Below, in pieces: positions 7,912 through 16,697 of a stretch of DNA of 64,000 nucleotides. The notes under the pieces are model-generated. The model was not told the origin of the DNA. It worked only from the letters and a program-made list of their open reading frames with translations, and ran no database searches. Numbering within the stretch: the first letter of the stretch is position 1; every line of letters starts with the position of its first letter. The position numbers and the translations under genes were made by a program. Origin of the DNA: Agromyces aurantiacus (lineage in GTDB: Bacteria; Actinomycetota; Actinomycetes; Actinomycetales; Microbacteriaceae); the NCBI RefSeq assembly GCF_016907355.1, contig NZ_JAFBBW010000001.1:310001-374000 (forward strand), given 5' to 3'.

Positions 7912-10493
7912 AGCGGACACCCGAGGTCTCGGCGCTCCGGCGCGAGGTCCGCGAGATCGCGGTCGCCGGACGCGTGCTCGCCGTGACCGGGGACGCCGGG
8001 TCCGGCAAGACCAGCCTGCTCGCCGAAGCGCTCGCGCCCGTGGTGACCGGACCCGCGGCGTCGCATCCCCGCGTCGTCCGCGGCCTGTGCGACCCGCTCG
8101 CCACTCCGCGACCGCTCGGTCCGGTCGGCGAACTGCTCGACCAGCTCGGCGACGGCCACACGGCCCCGGGCCCGGGCGCCGCGGAGCCGGGCGGCCTCGG
8201 CGGGATCGAACGGCGCCTCGTCGACCTCGTCGCCACCCGCCCGACCGTGCTCGTCGTCGACGACGCGCAGTGGATCGACGCCGCGTCGGTCGAGGTGCTG
8301 CGCCACCTCGTGCGGCGGATCGATGCGCTGCCCGCGCTCCTCGTGTTGAGCTACCGCGACACCGCCGTCGGGCTCGGACACACGCTCATGCCGCTGCTCG
8401 GCGACATCGCCCGCTCCGAGCGGACGACGCGCCTCGCCCTTCCGCCGCTGTCGCTCGACGCCGTGCGCGAGATGCTGCACGGGCGGCCCGACGCCGAACG
8501 GGTGCACCGGCTCACCGGCGGCAACCCGTTCTTCGCCAGTGAGATCGCTCGCCACCCCGAGGAGGAGCTCCCGACCACCGTGCGCGACGCCGTGCTGGCG
8601 AGCGCGACGCACCTCGACCACGCCGACCTCGAGATCCTCCAGCTCATCGCGGTCGCACCGGACGGCCTCGACGACCGGCTGCTCCCCCCGCTCGGCATCG
8701 ACGTGCCGGTGCTGCGGCGTCTCGAGCGCACCGGACTGCTGATCCGCACGCACCGGGGCGTGGGGTTCCGGCATGAACTCGCCCGCCAGTCGGTCGCCGA
8801 GTCGGTCCAGCCGGGCGTCGAGCCGCTGCTGCACCTCCGCCTGCTCGACGCCTTCGAGCGACTGGACTCGCGCGATGCGGCGGTGCTCACGCATCACGCC
8901 GTGGCCGCGTCCGACGGCCCACGCATCCTCCGTTACGCGCGACTCGCGGCCGAGCGGGCGATCGAGGCGAGTTCGCACACTGAGGCCGTGGCCTTCCTCC
9001 AGCTCGCGCTCGACCACCTCGGCGACGACCCAGGCGAGCGGGCCGAGCGGGCCCGCCTGCTCGAGTCGCTCAGCACGGAGCAGTACATGGTCAGCCGCCT
9101 GCCCGAGTCGCTCGCCTCGATCTCGGCGGCACTGCGGCTCCGCGAGCAGCTCGACGACCGCGACGGCATCGCGGCGGCCCACGACCGGCGGGCGATCGTC
9201 GAGTACTACTCGGCGCGCCGGCGAGCCGCGGAGGCCCAGGCCGATCTCGCCGCCTCGGCCGGTGGGGATGGCGAGGCGGCCGCCTCGGCGAACGCGACCC
9301 GCGCCTACCTCGCCTACCGCCGGCACGACCTCGAGACGGCGCGTGGCATCCTCGAGCACGAGGCGGAGCGAACGGGCGGGGGCACGACCGCCCGGCTGCG
9401 TCGATCGATCACCGAGGCCGCCGCCGACCTCGTCGACGGCGACCTGGCCAGCCGTGGACTCCTCCTCCTGCACGCCGCCACCGCGATCGAGCGCTCGCTC
9501 GACGAGATCGGCACGACGGCGTACTCCAACCTGTCGGCGCTCGACATCGAGCAGCGACGGCTGCGGGAGGCCGAGTCGGTCCTCTCGCAGTCGATCCCCC
9601 TCACCATCGAGCGCGACATCCCGATCTGCTCGCAATGGCAGACGGGCATGCGGGCGCGACTCCACCTCCTCCGGGGCCGCTGGACCGCATCGGCCGAAGA
9701 CGCGTCGGCGGTGATCGCCGATCACGGCGCACCGCTGGCCCTGGTATGGCCGCACCTCGTCTCGACTCTCCTCGGCATTCGCCGCGGCGGAGAGGCCGCC
9801 GCGATCGGGGACCACCTCGACTCGGCCTTCGCGCTCGCGCTCGAGCTCGGCGAGTCGCTCCAGACGCTGGCGGTGCTCGCCGGATGCGCCGAACGCAGCT
9901 GGAGCACCGGCGCGCCCGATCCGCGACTCGACCGCATCGACGAGCACCTCGCCGCCGCCGACGCGCGCCCCGGCACGGAGTGGGCCATCGGCGAACTGCT
10001 CGTCTGGCTCGACCGGATCGGCATGCCCGGGCATTCGGCCGTGCACGTCGCCGAACCGCACCGGCTCGAACTCGAAGGTCGGCACGACGAGGCCGGCGAC
10101 CGATGGGACGACCTCGGGGCCCCGTTCGATGCCGCGATGGCCCGACTGCACAGCCGGGATGCGGCGGTCGCGATCGGCGCACTCGAGCGCCTCGAGGCGC
10201 TCGGCGCCGACGGCACCGCGGCGCGGGCCCGCGAATTGCTGGCGGCTCGCGGCATCCGCGCACTGCCGCCCCGGCCGCGGACGAGCACGCGCTCGAACCC
10301 GGCCGGCCTCACGAACCGCCAGCTCGACGTCGCGCGGCTCGTGGCGCACGGATTCACCAACGCGGAGCTGGCGGAGCGGCTGTTCATCTCGCCCAAGACG
10401 GCCGACCACCACGTCTCGGCGATCCTCGCGAAGCTGGGCCTGTCGAGCCGGCGCGACATCGTGCGCTCCGCCCGCGAGCTCGGGCTGGGCTGA
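7899..10493 (+). CDS. LuxR-family regulator with N-terminal AAA ATPase (LAL type)
   Basis: A large ATP-dependent transcription regulator of 864 residues (885 if the upstream GTG at 7836 is used). Walker A GDAGSGKT lies at residues 31-38 and a Walker B-like VLVVDDAQWID near residue 125. A long helical repeat region (TPR-like) fills the middle. The C-terminus is a LuxR helix-turn-helix (LTNRQLDVARLVAHGFTNAELAERLFIS). The ATG at 7899 is preferred because family homology begins with the next residues and a -10 box is placed for leaderless initiation there. The gene starts inside a perfect inverted repeat, suggesting autoregulation. Targets and inducer are unknown. Confidence 0.82.
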   Translation: MGLFERTPEVSALRREVREIAVAGRVLAVTGDAGSGKTSLLAEALAPVVTGPAASHPRVVRGLCDPLATPRPLGPVGELLDQLGDGHTAPGPGAAEPGGLGGIERRLVDLVATRPTVLVVDDAQWIDAASVEVLRHLVRRIDALPALLVLSYRDTAVGLGHTLMPLLGDIARSERTTRLALPPLSLDAVREMLHGRPDAERVHRLTGGNPFFASEIARHPEEELPTTVRDAVLASATHLDHADLEILQLIAVAPDGLDDRLLPPLGIDVPVLRRLERTGLLIRTHRGVGFRHELARQSVAESVQPGVEPLLHLRLLDAFERLDSRDAAVLTHHAVAASDGPRILRYARLAAERAIEASSHTEAVAFLQLALDHLGDDPGERAERARLLESLSTEQYMVSRLPESLASISAALRLREQLDDRDGIAAAHDRRAIVEYYSARRRAAEAQADLAASAGGDGEAAASANATRAYLAYRRHDLETARGILEHEAERTGGGTTARLRRSITEAAADLVDGDLASRGLLLLHAATAIERSLDEIGTTAYSNLSALDIEQRRLREAESVLSQSIPLTIERDIPICSQWQTGMRARLHLLRGRWTASAEDASAVIADHGAPLALVWPHLVSTLLGIRRGGEAAAIGDHLDSAFALALELGESLQTLAVLAGCAERSWSTGAPDPRLDRIDEHLAAADARPGTEWAIGELLVWLDRIGMPGHSAVHVAEPHRLELEGRHDEAGDRWDDLGAPFDAAMARLHSRDAAVAIGALERLEALGADGTAARARELLAARGIRALPPRPRTSTRSNPAGLTNRQLDVARLVAHGFTNAELAERLFISPKTADHHVSAILAKLGLSSRRDIVRSARELGLG

Positions 10494-10528
10494 GCGCGCG
10501 GCGACGGCCGACGCGGACCGGACGCCCG

Positions 10529-12055
10529 TCATGGCGACGCATCCGCCTCCGACCGTCGTGCGTGCCAGTACGAGACCGCGGATGGCGCGGAGCCGCCGGT
10601 GAATCCGGCGACGAGCTCGTCGAACTCGCGCAGGCGCGGGTCGTCGGATCGGTCGATCAGGTGCGCGGTCTCCTGGTACCGCTCGAGGGCGTGGGCCGGC
10701 ACCGAGTCGCCCTCGACCGGCGTCAGCGGGCCCACGCTGCGCTCGACCTCGACCCGCCCAGACGCGCCGACCCCCGACCCTCCCGTCGCCGGAACGAGGT
10801 CTTCGCTGTGCACGACCGAGAGCACGGGGGTGTCGCCCGTGTCGACCTGGGCCGCCGGACCGCCGAGGTTGACCGCCGCGACCACCTCGAGCTCCGGGTC
10901 GGCCGCCAGGTTCGCCGCGACCATCCCGCCGGCGGAGTGGCCGACGACCACGACCGGATCGCCCGGCTGCACACCCGCCTCCTGCATCGCGGCCCGCACG
11001 GCGCGCTGGGATGCGGCGGCCTCCTCGGGGAGCCCGACGAGCTGTGCGAGCGCGGACGCGTCGGCGACGCCGTGCACGTTCGCGGTCATGTCGTACGGCT
11101 CGCCGGCGGGCGTGGTGCCGAAGTCGACCGTGCCGCCCGAGTAGACGATCCACCGCGCACCCCCGGCGGCGTCGTAGCGCTCGATGCGGATCTGCGGCGC
11201 CCCGGCGTCGGACGGCGGCACGCGCTCCGCGAGGTCGCCGACACCGCGGACCGGCGCGTCGTCGCGCTCCGCGAGGTCGCCGACACCGCGGACCGGCGCG
11301 TCGTCGCGCTCCGCGGATCGCCGCGACGCGGCTCGATCGACCGCAACCTCGTGCACGACGACCGGCGTCTCCCGGAGGGCCCGAGACCCCGTGGCCAGCC
11401 CGACGACGCCCGCGGCCGCGAGCAGCACGTTGGCGTTCTCGGGCGCCTCGAGCGCCGAGCCCGCGGCGAACAGCGCCTGGGAGCGGAAGAGCCCCGCGAG
11501 GAACTCGTCGGCAAGGTCGGCGGCGGACCGGACGAGCGCCACGAAGGACGGGTCGGAGAGGATCGGGAGTCCGCGCTCGCGCACGACCCGTTCGATCGCC
11601 TCGGCATGCGCGTCGGGGTCGATGAGTGCGCCGATCAGGCTGACCCGCACGGCGGGGCCCAGCGCGATCGCCGCCGCCGACGCCCCCGCGAGCAGGAGGG
11701 CGGGCGCGGCCATGCCGAGCACGCCGGCGGCGATGCGCTCGCCCGCGCGGGAGACCCACGACGCGACCGTCTCGGCCGTGCCGTAGGTGGTTCCGCCCAG
11801 GAGCAGGTTCCGCGCGAGTCCGGAGGCCGCCGCGCCCGCTGCCGCGAAACCCGCGTGTGCGGTGTCGAGGTCGGCGGCGGCGTCCCGGGCTGCCTCGCCC
11901 AGACCGACGTCGTCGATCCGGCGTCGCGCCGCGGCCGCGCGGGCGGCCCAGCCGTCGATGACGTGCGCAGCGGCCGAGAGGCGGACGGCCTCGGCGAGCA
12001 GCGCCTCGGTCTCGACGGACATCGCGCCGCCGCCCCGGACATCGAGCGCGCTCAC
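10529..12055 (-). CDS. Alpha/beta hydrolase (lipase-like) with helical N-terminal half
   Basis: A 508-residue protein. The C-terminal half shows the nucleophile elbow GHSAGG preceded by VVVV, a possible acid residue in VVHSEDLVPAT and a late His (VPAHALERY or the HLID segment), so a serine hydrolase of the lipase/esterase type is likely. The N-terminal ~270 residues are Ala-rich, helical and partly hydrophobic, resembling the long helical parts of secreted WXG/LXG-type substrates. A 14-residue exact tandem duplication (AERDDAPVRGVGDL) separates the halves. GTG at 12055 is chosen: GGGAGGG lies upstream and it overlaps the preceding stop by four bases. It appears coupled to the small gene before it. 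Substrate unknown. Confidence 0.7.
   Translation of the reverse strand: MSALDVRGGGAMSVETEALLAEAVRLSAAAHVIDGWAARAAAARRRIDDVGLGEAARDAAADLDTAHAGFAAAGAAASGLARNLLLGGTTYGTAETVASWVSRAGERIAAGVLGMAAPALLLAGASAAAIALGPAVRVSLIGALIDPDAHAEAIERVVRERGLPILSDPSFVALVRSAADLADEFLAGLFRSQALFAAGSALEAPENANVLLAAAGVVGLATGSRALRETPVVVHEVAVDRAASRRSAERDDAPVRGVGDLAERDDAPVRGVGDLAERVPPSDAGAPQIRIERYDAAGGARWIVYSGGTVDFGTTPAGEPYDMTANVHGVADASALAQLVGLPEEAAASQRAVRAAMQEAGVQPGDPVVVVGHSAGGMVAANLAADPELEVVAAVNLGGPAAQVDTGDTPVLSVVHSEDLVPATGGSGVGASGRVEVERSVGPLTPVEGDSVPAHALERYQETAHLIDRSDDPRLREFDELVAGFTGGSAPSAVSYWHARRSEADASP
11223..11316. repeat. 42-bp exact tandem repeat within hydrolase gene
   Basis: Two identical 42-bp units starting at 11223 and 11265, plus a partial third from 11307, encode two copies of the 14-residue unit AERDDAPVRGVGDL and the start of another. 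Being a multiple of three, unit gain or loss would lengthen or shorten the interdomain linker without a frameshift. Confidence 0.9.
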
Positions 12056-12405
12056 CAGACCCTCCCGGTCGGCGACATCGCACCGTCGGGTGTCGCGAGC
12101 GCCGCGGCGATCGCCGCGGCCTGCGCCGTCCGGGCGCGCTCGCGCGCGATCGCGATCGCGGCCTCGGCGTCGAGGAGGAACCGTTCCGCGCCGGCGACCG
12201 CGACGCGGACCTCGGTCGTGCGGTCGGCGTAGTGATCCGCGGCGCCGGAGTGCCATCCGTCGATGCGCTCGAGGACGAGCCCGGGCTGCACGCGCTCCAC
12301 CTCGGCACGGAAGGCGCGCAGCCCGAACAGCAGGTGGTCGAGGGCGTCGAGGAGCCGGTCGGCGGCGACGCCTGCGGTCGGATGGAAGGGGTCGGACGCG
12401 ATCAC
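12052..12405 (-). CDS. Small helical WxG-motif protein, partner of the hydrolase
   Basis: A 117-residue helical protein of unknown function. The turn IDGWHSGAAD in the middle, between two long predicted helices, resembles the helix-turn-helix W-x-G arrangement of ESX/type VII small proteins, and the C-terminal helix is Ala-rich. The GTG at 12405 is the start; no clear Shine-Dalgarno is visible. The stop overlaps the GTG of the following hydrolase gene (GTGA), so the pair is probably made together. Assignment to the WXG100 superfamily is inference; the ORF and pairing are seen directly. Confidence 0.55.
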   Translation of the reverse strand: MIASDPFHPTAGVAADRLLDALDHLLFGLRAFRAEVERVQPGLVLERIDGWHSGAADHYADRTTEVRVAVAGAERFLLDAEAAIAIARERARTAQAAAIAAALATPDGAMSPTGRVW

Positions 12406-12507
12406 CCGATGAGCGTGCCGCGCCGGGCGGGACCCGGCGGGGCGGGAATCTCGACGTGTGCGCCATCCGCTCCGACGGTCGGCTGGGGAGGACGGGTGCG
12501 CCGAGGC

Positions 12508-13443
12508 TCAGTCGAGCAGGACCTGCTCGAGGGCGTGCGCGCCGACCCGTCCGATCGGTCCACCGACCCCGACCGTGTCGACGATCGCCGAGCCCATCGC
12601 GAGCGCCCACCCGCGCGCACGCGCCCAGTCCGCGCCGTCCGTTGCTCGTAACCCGGCCATCCGGTTGCGGAACGCGGACCGGCCCGGCGCGTCGAAGACG
12701 AGCCATCCCGCCGCCAGGTCGGTCGCGGGATCACCCGCGGTCAGGTCGCCGAAGTCGAGGACCGCCGCCAGCTGCCACTCGGCGCCTGCGCCGCGGGCGC
12801 CCCCCTCGCCGCGCCGCAGCAGGAGGTTTCCCGGGTGGAGATCGCCGTGCACCCACCGGGGCGCGCCGGCCCAGGGGGGCGCGGCCATCGCGTCGGCCCA
12901 CACCGCGGCGAGCGCCGAGACATCCGTCGACACGACCTGCTCGAGCCGGCCCGACGCGAGCCGCTCGGCCACCACGGAGTCGCGGGCCGCCAGCGGGACG
13001 CCGCGGAACCGATTCGCCGGCGCACCGGGCGGCGCGGGCACGCCGATGGCCGCGACGACGTCGGCGAGCGCCTCGGCGACGGACCGGCGTTCCGCCGGAT
13101 CGACGGATGCCGCGACCTCGCCCTCGAGCCACGGCACGATGCTCCACGCGTACGGGTACCCGAGCGCCGGCGCTCCGGCGGCCACGGGCACGGGCGCCCG
13201 CACGCCGTCGGGCAGCGACCCGGCGACCACCGCCATCCAGTGCTGCTCGGACCGCACGAGCCGGTCGGCGAGCGAGCGCCGCGGCATCCGCACCGCCCAC
13301 CGCTCGCCCAGGCGGAAGATCGCGTTGTCCCAGCCGTTCGCGACGGGTTCGACCGGGCCCGTGAACGACGGATGCTGCGCCGCGACGAGGCGCGCGACGA
13401 GCCCCGCGTCGACCTCGACGTCGGCCTCCGGTGCGTCCGCCAT
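12508..13443 (-). CDS. Aminoglycoside phosphotransferase (APH) family kinase
   Basis: A 311-residue small-molecule kinase of the APH/choline kinase fold. The catalytic loop WVHGDLHPGNLLL and the magnesium-binding DFGD further on (VLDFGDLTAGDPATDLA) are intact; the N-terminal lobe shows FRLGERWAVRMPRR containing the likely ATP-contacting region. GGGGAGGG precedes the ATG. Family members phosphorylate varied alcohols and need not confer antibiotic resistance; the substrate cannot be told. It is transcribed away from the divergent tyrosine phosphatase gene. Confidence 0.85.
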   Translation of the reverse strand: MADAPEADVEVDAGLVARLVAAQHPSFTGPVEPVANGWDNAIFRLGERWAVRMPRRSLADRLVRSEQHWMAVVAGSLPDGVRAPVPVAAGAPALGYPYAWSIVPWLEGEVAASVDPAERRSVAEALADVVAAIGVPAPPGAPANRFRGVPLAARDSVVAERLASGRLEQVVSTDVSALAAVWADAMAAPPWAGAPRWVHGDLHPGNLLLRRGEGGARGAGAEWQLAAVLDFGDLTAGDPATDLAAGWLVFDAPGRSAFRNRMAGLRATDGADWARARGWALAMGSAIVDTVGVGGPIGRVGAHALEQVLLD

Positions 13444-13513
13444 GCGACCCTCCCCTGGACGCGGGGCGATCGCGGTCTGTTCCGACCGCCCGGCCTCGTC
13501 CACAATAGGTCCC

Positions 13514-14041
13514 ATGACGCGTGCGGAACCCGCGGGGGAGGGCGCGCAGCGATTCCATATCTCGTTCGTGTGCACCGGCAACATCTGCCGGTCGCCGATG
13601 GCCGAGGTCGTGCTGCGCTCCCTCGCCGAGCGCGCCGGCATCGAGGAGCGCCTCGCGATCGAGTCGGCCGCGACCGGGGACTGGCACGTGGGGGAGCGCG
13701 CCGACCAGCGCACCCTCGACGCCCTCGCCCGCGCCGGATACGACGGGTCGAAGCACCGCGCCCGGCAGTTCGACCCCGACGACTTCCCGCAGCTCGACCT
13801 CGTCGTCGCGTTCGACCGGGGCCAGTCCCGCGTGCTGCGCAACTGGGCCCGCAACGCGCATGACGAGCACAAGGTACGCCTGCTGCTTGAGTTCGACCCC
13901 GAGCTCTCGCCCCTGCAGGACGTGCCCGACCCCTACTACAGCGACGAGGCGACCTTCGATCGGGTTCTTGCGATGATAGAGCGGTCGACGTCGGCCCTCT
14001 TCCGGCAACTCGCTCCCGCTCTCAGACAAGGACTCCGATGA
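13514..14041 (+). CDS. Low molecular weight protein-tyrosine phosphatase
   Basis: A 175-residue cysteine phosphatase. The P-loop VCTGNICRSPMAE (C-x5-R-S) lies near residue 20, with catalytic Cys and Arg intact, and the general acid loop DVPDPYYSD lies toward the C-terminus. About 12 extra residues precede the usual start of the fold. The stop overlaps the ATG of purB by four bases, so the two are coupled. In actinobacteria such enzymes dephosphorylate Tyr-phosphorylated proteins; the partner kinase is not in the window. Confidence 0.9.
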   Translation: MTRAEPAGEGAQRFHISFVCTGNICRSPMAEVVLRSLAERAGIEERLAIESAATGDWHVGERADQRTLDALARAGYDGSKHRARQFDPDDFPQLDLVVAFDRGQSRVLRNWARNAHDEHKVRLLLEFDPELSPLQDVPDPYYSDEATFDRVLAMIERSTSALFRQLAPALRQGLR

Positions 14042-15423
14042 CTTCGCTGCCTCCCCAGCCGCTCAGCCCCCTCGACGGCCGGTACCGCGCCGCGGTGGGC
14101 GAGCTCGGCGAACACCTCTCCGAGGCGGGCCTCAACCGGGCGCGCGTGCACGTCGAGATCGAATGGCTGATCGCGCAGACTGACCGCGGATTCTTCGGCA
14201 CGAGCGCGCTGTCGGATGGCGAGAAGCAGGCGCTCCGCGCGGTCGTGACCGGGTTCGGCCAGGCCGACATCGACGAGCTCGCGCGGGTCGAGGCGACCAC
14301 GCGGCACGACGTCAAGGCCGTCGAGTACTACGTGCGCGGCCAGCTCGACCGGCTCGGCCTCTCGCACCTCGCCGAGCTCACCCACTTCGCCTGCACGAGC
14401 GAGGACATCAACAACCTCTCGTACGCGCTGACCGTGCGCGATGCGGTCGCCCAGGTCTGGCTGCCGAAGTACCGCGCCGTGATCGCCAGGCTCGCCGGGC
14501 TCGCCCGCGAGCACCGCGACGCCGCCATGCTCTCCCGCACGCACGGCCAGCCGGCGACGCCCACGACCATGGGCAAGGAGCTCGCGGTGTTCGTGCACCG
14601 ACTGCAGCGCATCGCCGCCCAGGTCGAGGCGACCGAGTACCTCGGCAAGTTCTCTGGCGCGACCGGCACCTTCTCGGCGCACGTCGTCGCGGAACCGGAT
14701 GTCTCGTGGCCCGACGTGTCGCGCGAGTTCGTCGAGTCGCTCGGGCTCACGTGGAACCCGCTCACGACGCAGATCGAGTCGCACGACTGGCAGGCCGAGC
14801 TCTACGGCCGCATCTCGCACGCGAACCGCGTGCTGCACAACCTCGCGACCGACATCTGGACCTACATCTCGCTCGGGTACTTCCGCCAGATCCCGGCGGC
14901 GGGGGCCACCGGCTCCTCGACCATGCCGCACAAGGTCAACCCGATCCGCTTCGAGAACGCCGAGGCCAACCTCGAGCTGTCGTCGGCGGTGCTCGACTCG
15001 CTCGCGGCGACGCTCGTCACCTCGCGGCTCCAGCGCGACCTCACCGACTCGAGCTCGCAGCGCAACATCGGCGTCGGCTTCGGGCACTCGGTGCTCGCGC
15101 TCGACAACATCCTGCGCGGCCTCGGCGAGATCGACCTCGATCGCGACCTGCTGCTCGCCGACCTCGACGGCAACTGGGAGGTGCTCGGCGAGGCGATCCA
15201 GACCGTGATCCGGGCCGAGGTCGCTGCGGGCCGGTCGAGCATCGCCGACCCGTACGCGCTGCTCAAGGAGCTCACGCGCGGCAAGCGCGTCGGCGCGGCC
15301 GAGCTCGCGGAGTTCGTGCAGGGACTCGAGATCTCGGATGCCGCGAAGCAGCGCCTGCTCGCGCTCACGCCGGCGACCTACGTCGGCCTCGCCGACGAGC
15401 TCGTCGACCGCCTGGCCGAGTAG
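14038..15423 (+). CDS. purB: Adenylosuccinate lyase
   Basis: A 461-residue member of the fumarase/aspartase superfamily that cleaves SAICAR and adenylosuccinate in purine synthesis. The signature SSTMPHKVNPIRFENAE in the flexible catalytic loop is intact, as are the N-terminal PLDGRY motif and the TSEDINN segment. The length and the MPHKVNPI-x-FENAE variant match the longer PurB group seen in E. coli. ATGA overlap with the phosphatase upstream. A pair of palindromic repeats follows its stop and may stop transcription. Confidence 0.95.
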   Translation: MTSLPPQPLSPLDGRYRAAVGELGEHLSEAGLNRARVHVEIEWLIAQTDRGFFGTSALSDGEKQALRAVVTGFGQADIDELARVEATTRHDVKAVEYYVRGQLDRLGLSHLAELTHFACTSEDINNLSYALTVRDAVAQVWLPKYRAVIARLAGLAREHRDAAMLSRTHGQPATPTTMGKELAVFVHRLQRIAAQVEATEYLGKFSGATGTFSAHVVAEPDVSWPDVSREFVESLGLTWNPLTTQIESHDWQAELYGRISHANRVLHNLATDIWTYISLGYFRQIPAAGATGSSTMPHKVNPIRFENAEANLELSSAVLDSLAATLVTSRLQRDLTDSSSQRNIGVGFGHSVLALDNILRGLGEIDLDRDLLLADLDGNWEVLGEAIQTVIRAEVAAGRSSIADPYALLKELTRGKRVGAAELAEFVQGLEISDAAKQRLLALTPATYVGLADELVDRLAE

Positions 15424-15473
15424 GCGCGTCCCGCGCCTGACGCCCGCCCGTCACGTCGCGCCGCAGGCCCCCA

Positions 15474-15542
15474 CTCCCGAATCCCGCCTTTCGGCGGGTG
15501 CACCCGCACCAACCCGGGACTCGGGGAAGCGCAGCGCGCGGC
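15474..15542. repeat. 69-bp palindromic repeat, copy 1
   Basis: First of two nearly identical 69-bp direct copies downstream of purB (second at 15568). Each can fold into an outer stem (CCCGAATCCCG with CGGGACTCGGG, 10 of 11 positions complementary) and an inner hairpin CCCGCC-TTTC-GGCGGG, a REP-like cloverleaf. It may also act as a transcription terminator. Confidence 0.75.
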
Positions 15543-15567
15543 ACGACCCCAGGCGACGAACCGCACG

Positions 15568-15636
15568 CTCCCGAATCCCGCCTTTCGGCGGGCGCACCCG
15601 CACCAGCCCGGGACTCGGGGAAGCGCAGCGCGCGGC
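15568..15636. repeat. 69-bp palindromic repeat, copy 2
   Basis: Second copy, same orientation, 94 bp after the first and differing from it at very few positions. The rest of the gene-free stretch 15424-15715 holds nothing else recognisable. Confidence 0.75.
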
Positions 15637-15715
15637 CGGCTGGCTGCCGGAGGCAACGCGGGCACGCAAACGCCCGAGGCGCCAGCCGGCGGGCGGGCGG
15701 GGCTCGCAGCGCCGG

Positions 15716-16003
15716 TCAGTGCGCGGAGGGCCCCGAGGGGTCGCGTCGCATGGGGTCGCCACCCGTGCCGTCGCCGTGCTCGCCGGGGTTGGGCTTGACC
15801 GTCATCGCGAGCAGCGCGAGCACCATCAGCACGATGATGAACACCCCGCCGAGGGCGATGAGCGTGATCAGCCAGTCGCGGGTCACCATCAGCACGATCG
15901 CGGCGGTGAACACGGCCGCGATGGCCGCTCCGCCGACGTACTCCGCGGGGCGCAGCACGTCGCGGCGGCTGGGACGGAAGTCGTCGCCGGGGGACTGGGT
16001 CAC
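15716..16003 (-). CDS. Small membrane protein, unknown function
   Basis: A 95-residue protein with two adjacent transmembrane segments (VGGAAIAAVFTAAIVLMV and LITLIALGGVFIIVLMVLALLAM) and a polar C-terminal tail. The GTG start overlaps the stop of the preceding HdeD-like gene by four bases, so both are expressed together. No family was recognised beyond general resemblance to small amphipathic membrane proteins that accompany DUF308 proteins. Confidence 0.65.
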   Translation of the reverse strand: MTQSPGDDFRPSRRDVLRPAEYVGGAAIAAVFTAAIVLMVTRDWLITLIALGGVFIIVLMVLALLAMTVKPNPGEHGDGTGGDPMRRDPSGPSAH

Positions 16004-16605
16004 GATCGCTCCGATCCGGATGCCGCGCCGCCGGTGCCCACCGGTCCGGACGCGGCCCACTTCAACGAGAACCCGCCGATGAGCAGCAGCACGCCGAGCA
16101 CCACGAAGTACGCGCCGAGGAGGCCGACCGCGGTGACCGGATCGAGCGGGAACAGGACGAACACGAGGGCGAGGATCGCCGTGAGCGCGCCGGCGGTGAT
16201 CCAGTCGCGCGCCGCCGTGAGGCGACCACGCGATCGCAGGCCGACGATGAGCTCGAGGATGCCGGTCACGGCCGCCCAGACGGCGACGGTGAACGTGAAC
16301 GCGGCGACACCGCCCGGTGAGGTGTCGCGCAATCCGAGCGCGACGAGGCCGGCAGCCGCCGTCAGCACGCCGTTGACGACGAACACCCAGCGCGCCGCGC
16401 GGTCGGCCACGAGCCGGGCCGCCAGCGCACCGACCACCACGCCGGACGCGAGCGCCCAGGCGCCGAAGACCGTGAGGCCGAGCGCGGGCGAATGGTCCTG
16501 CGAGAACGTGATGATCGCGGACGGCACGAGCGCGAGGGTGCCGCGCACGACCGGCACGAGCCACGCGGCGGCGCGTTCCGGGGCGGCATCGCGGGCATCG
16601 GCCAC
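16000..16605 (-). CDS. HdeD/DUF308-like membrane protein
   Basis: A 201-residue protein with six predicted membrane helices arranged as three similar hairpins, as in the DUF308 (HdeD-like acid-resistance membrane protein) family; ALGLTVFGAWALASGVVVGALAA and GLLGAYFVVLGVLLLIGGFSL show the repeat style. The GTG at 16605 is chosen because AGAGG lies just upstream; longer frames exist up to 16635. Role in this organism unknown. Confidence 0.65.
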   Translation of the reverse strand: MADARDAAPERAAAWLVPVVRGTLALVPSAIITFSQDHSPALGLTVFGAWALASGVVVGALAARLVADRAARWVFVVNGVLTAAAGLVALGLRDTSPGGVAAFTFTVAVWAAVTGILELIVGLRSRGRLTAARDWITAGALTAILALVFVLFPLDPVTAVGLLGAYFVVLGVLLLIGGFSLKWAASGPVGTGGAASGSERS

Positions 16606-16697
16606 GGCGACCTCTTTCACTGGGGAACGCTCCAATCCTACGCGTCGGCATCCCTGAGAATCGCCGGGAGCCGCGCGGCCGCGACGCCCGCGGGCGC

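Noticed and set aside
7428..12308. 1626-codon open frame on the minus strand
   Set aside because: It is antisense to the LuxR/AAA regulator and overlaps the hydrolase in another frame; its composition is that of a high-GC shadow with no domain.
12402..12734. 110-codon minus-strand frame ending at the GTG of the small WxG gene
   Set aside because: It lies mostly inside the phosphotransferase gene in another frame and its sequence is an Arg/Ser-rich shadow.
12508..13443. Antibiotic-resistance aminoglycoside kinase
   Set aside because: Only the general APH fold is seen; no feature ties it to a drug-modifying subgroup.
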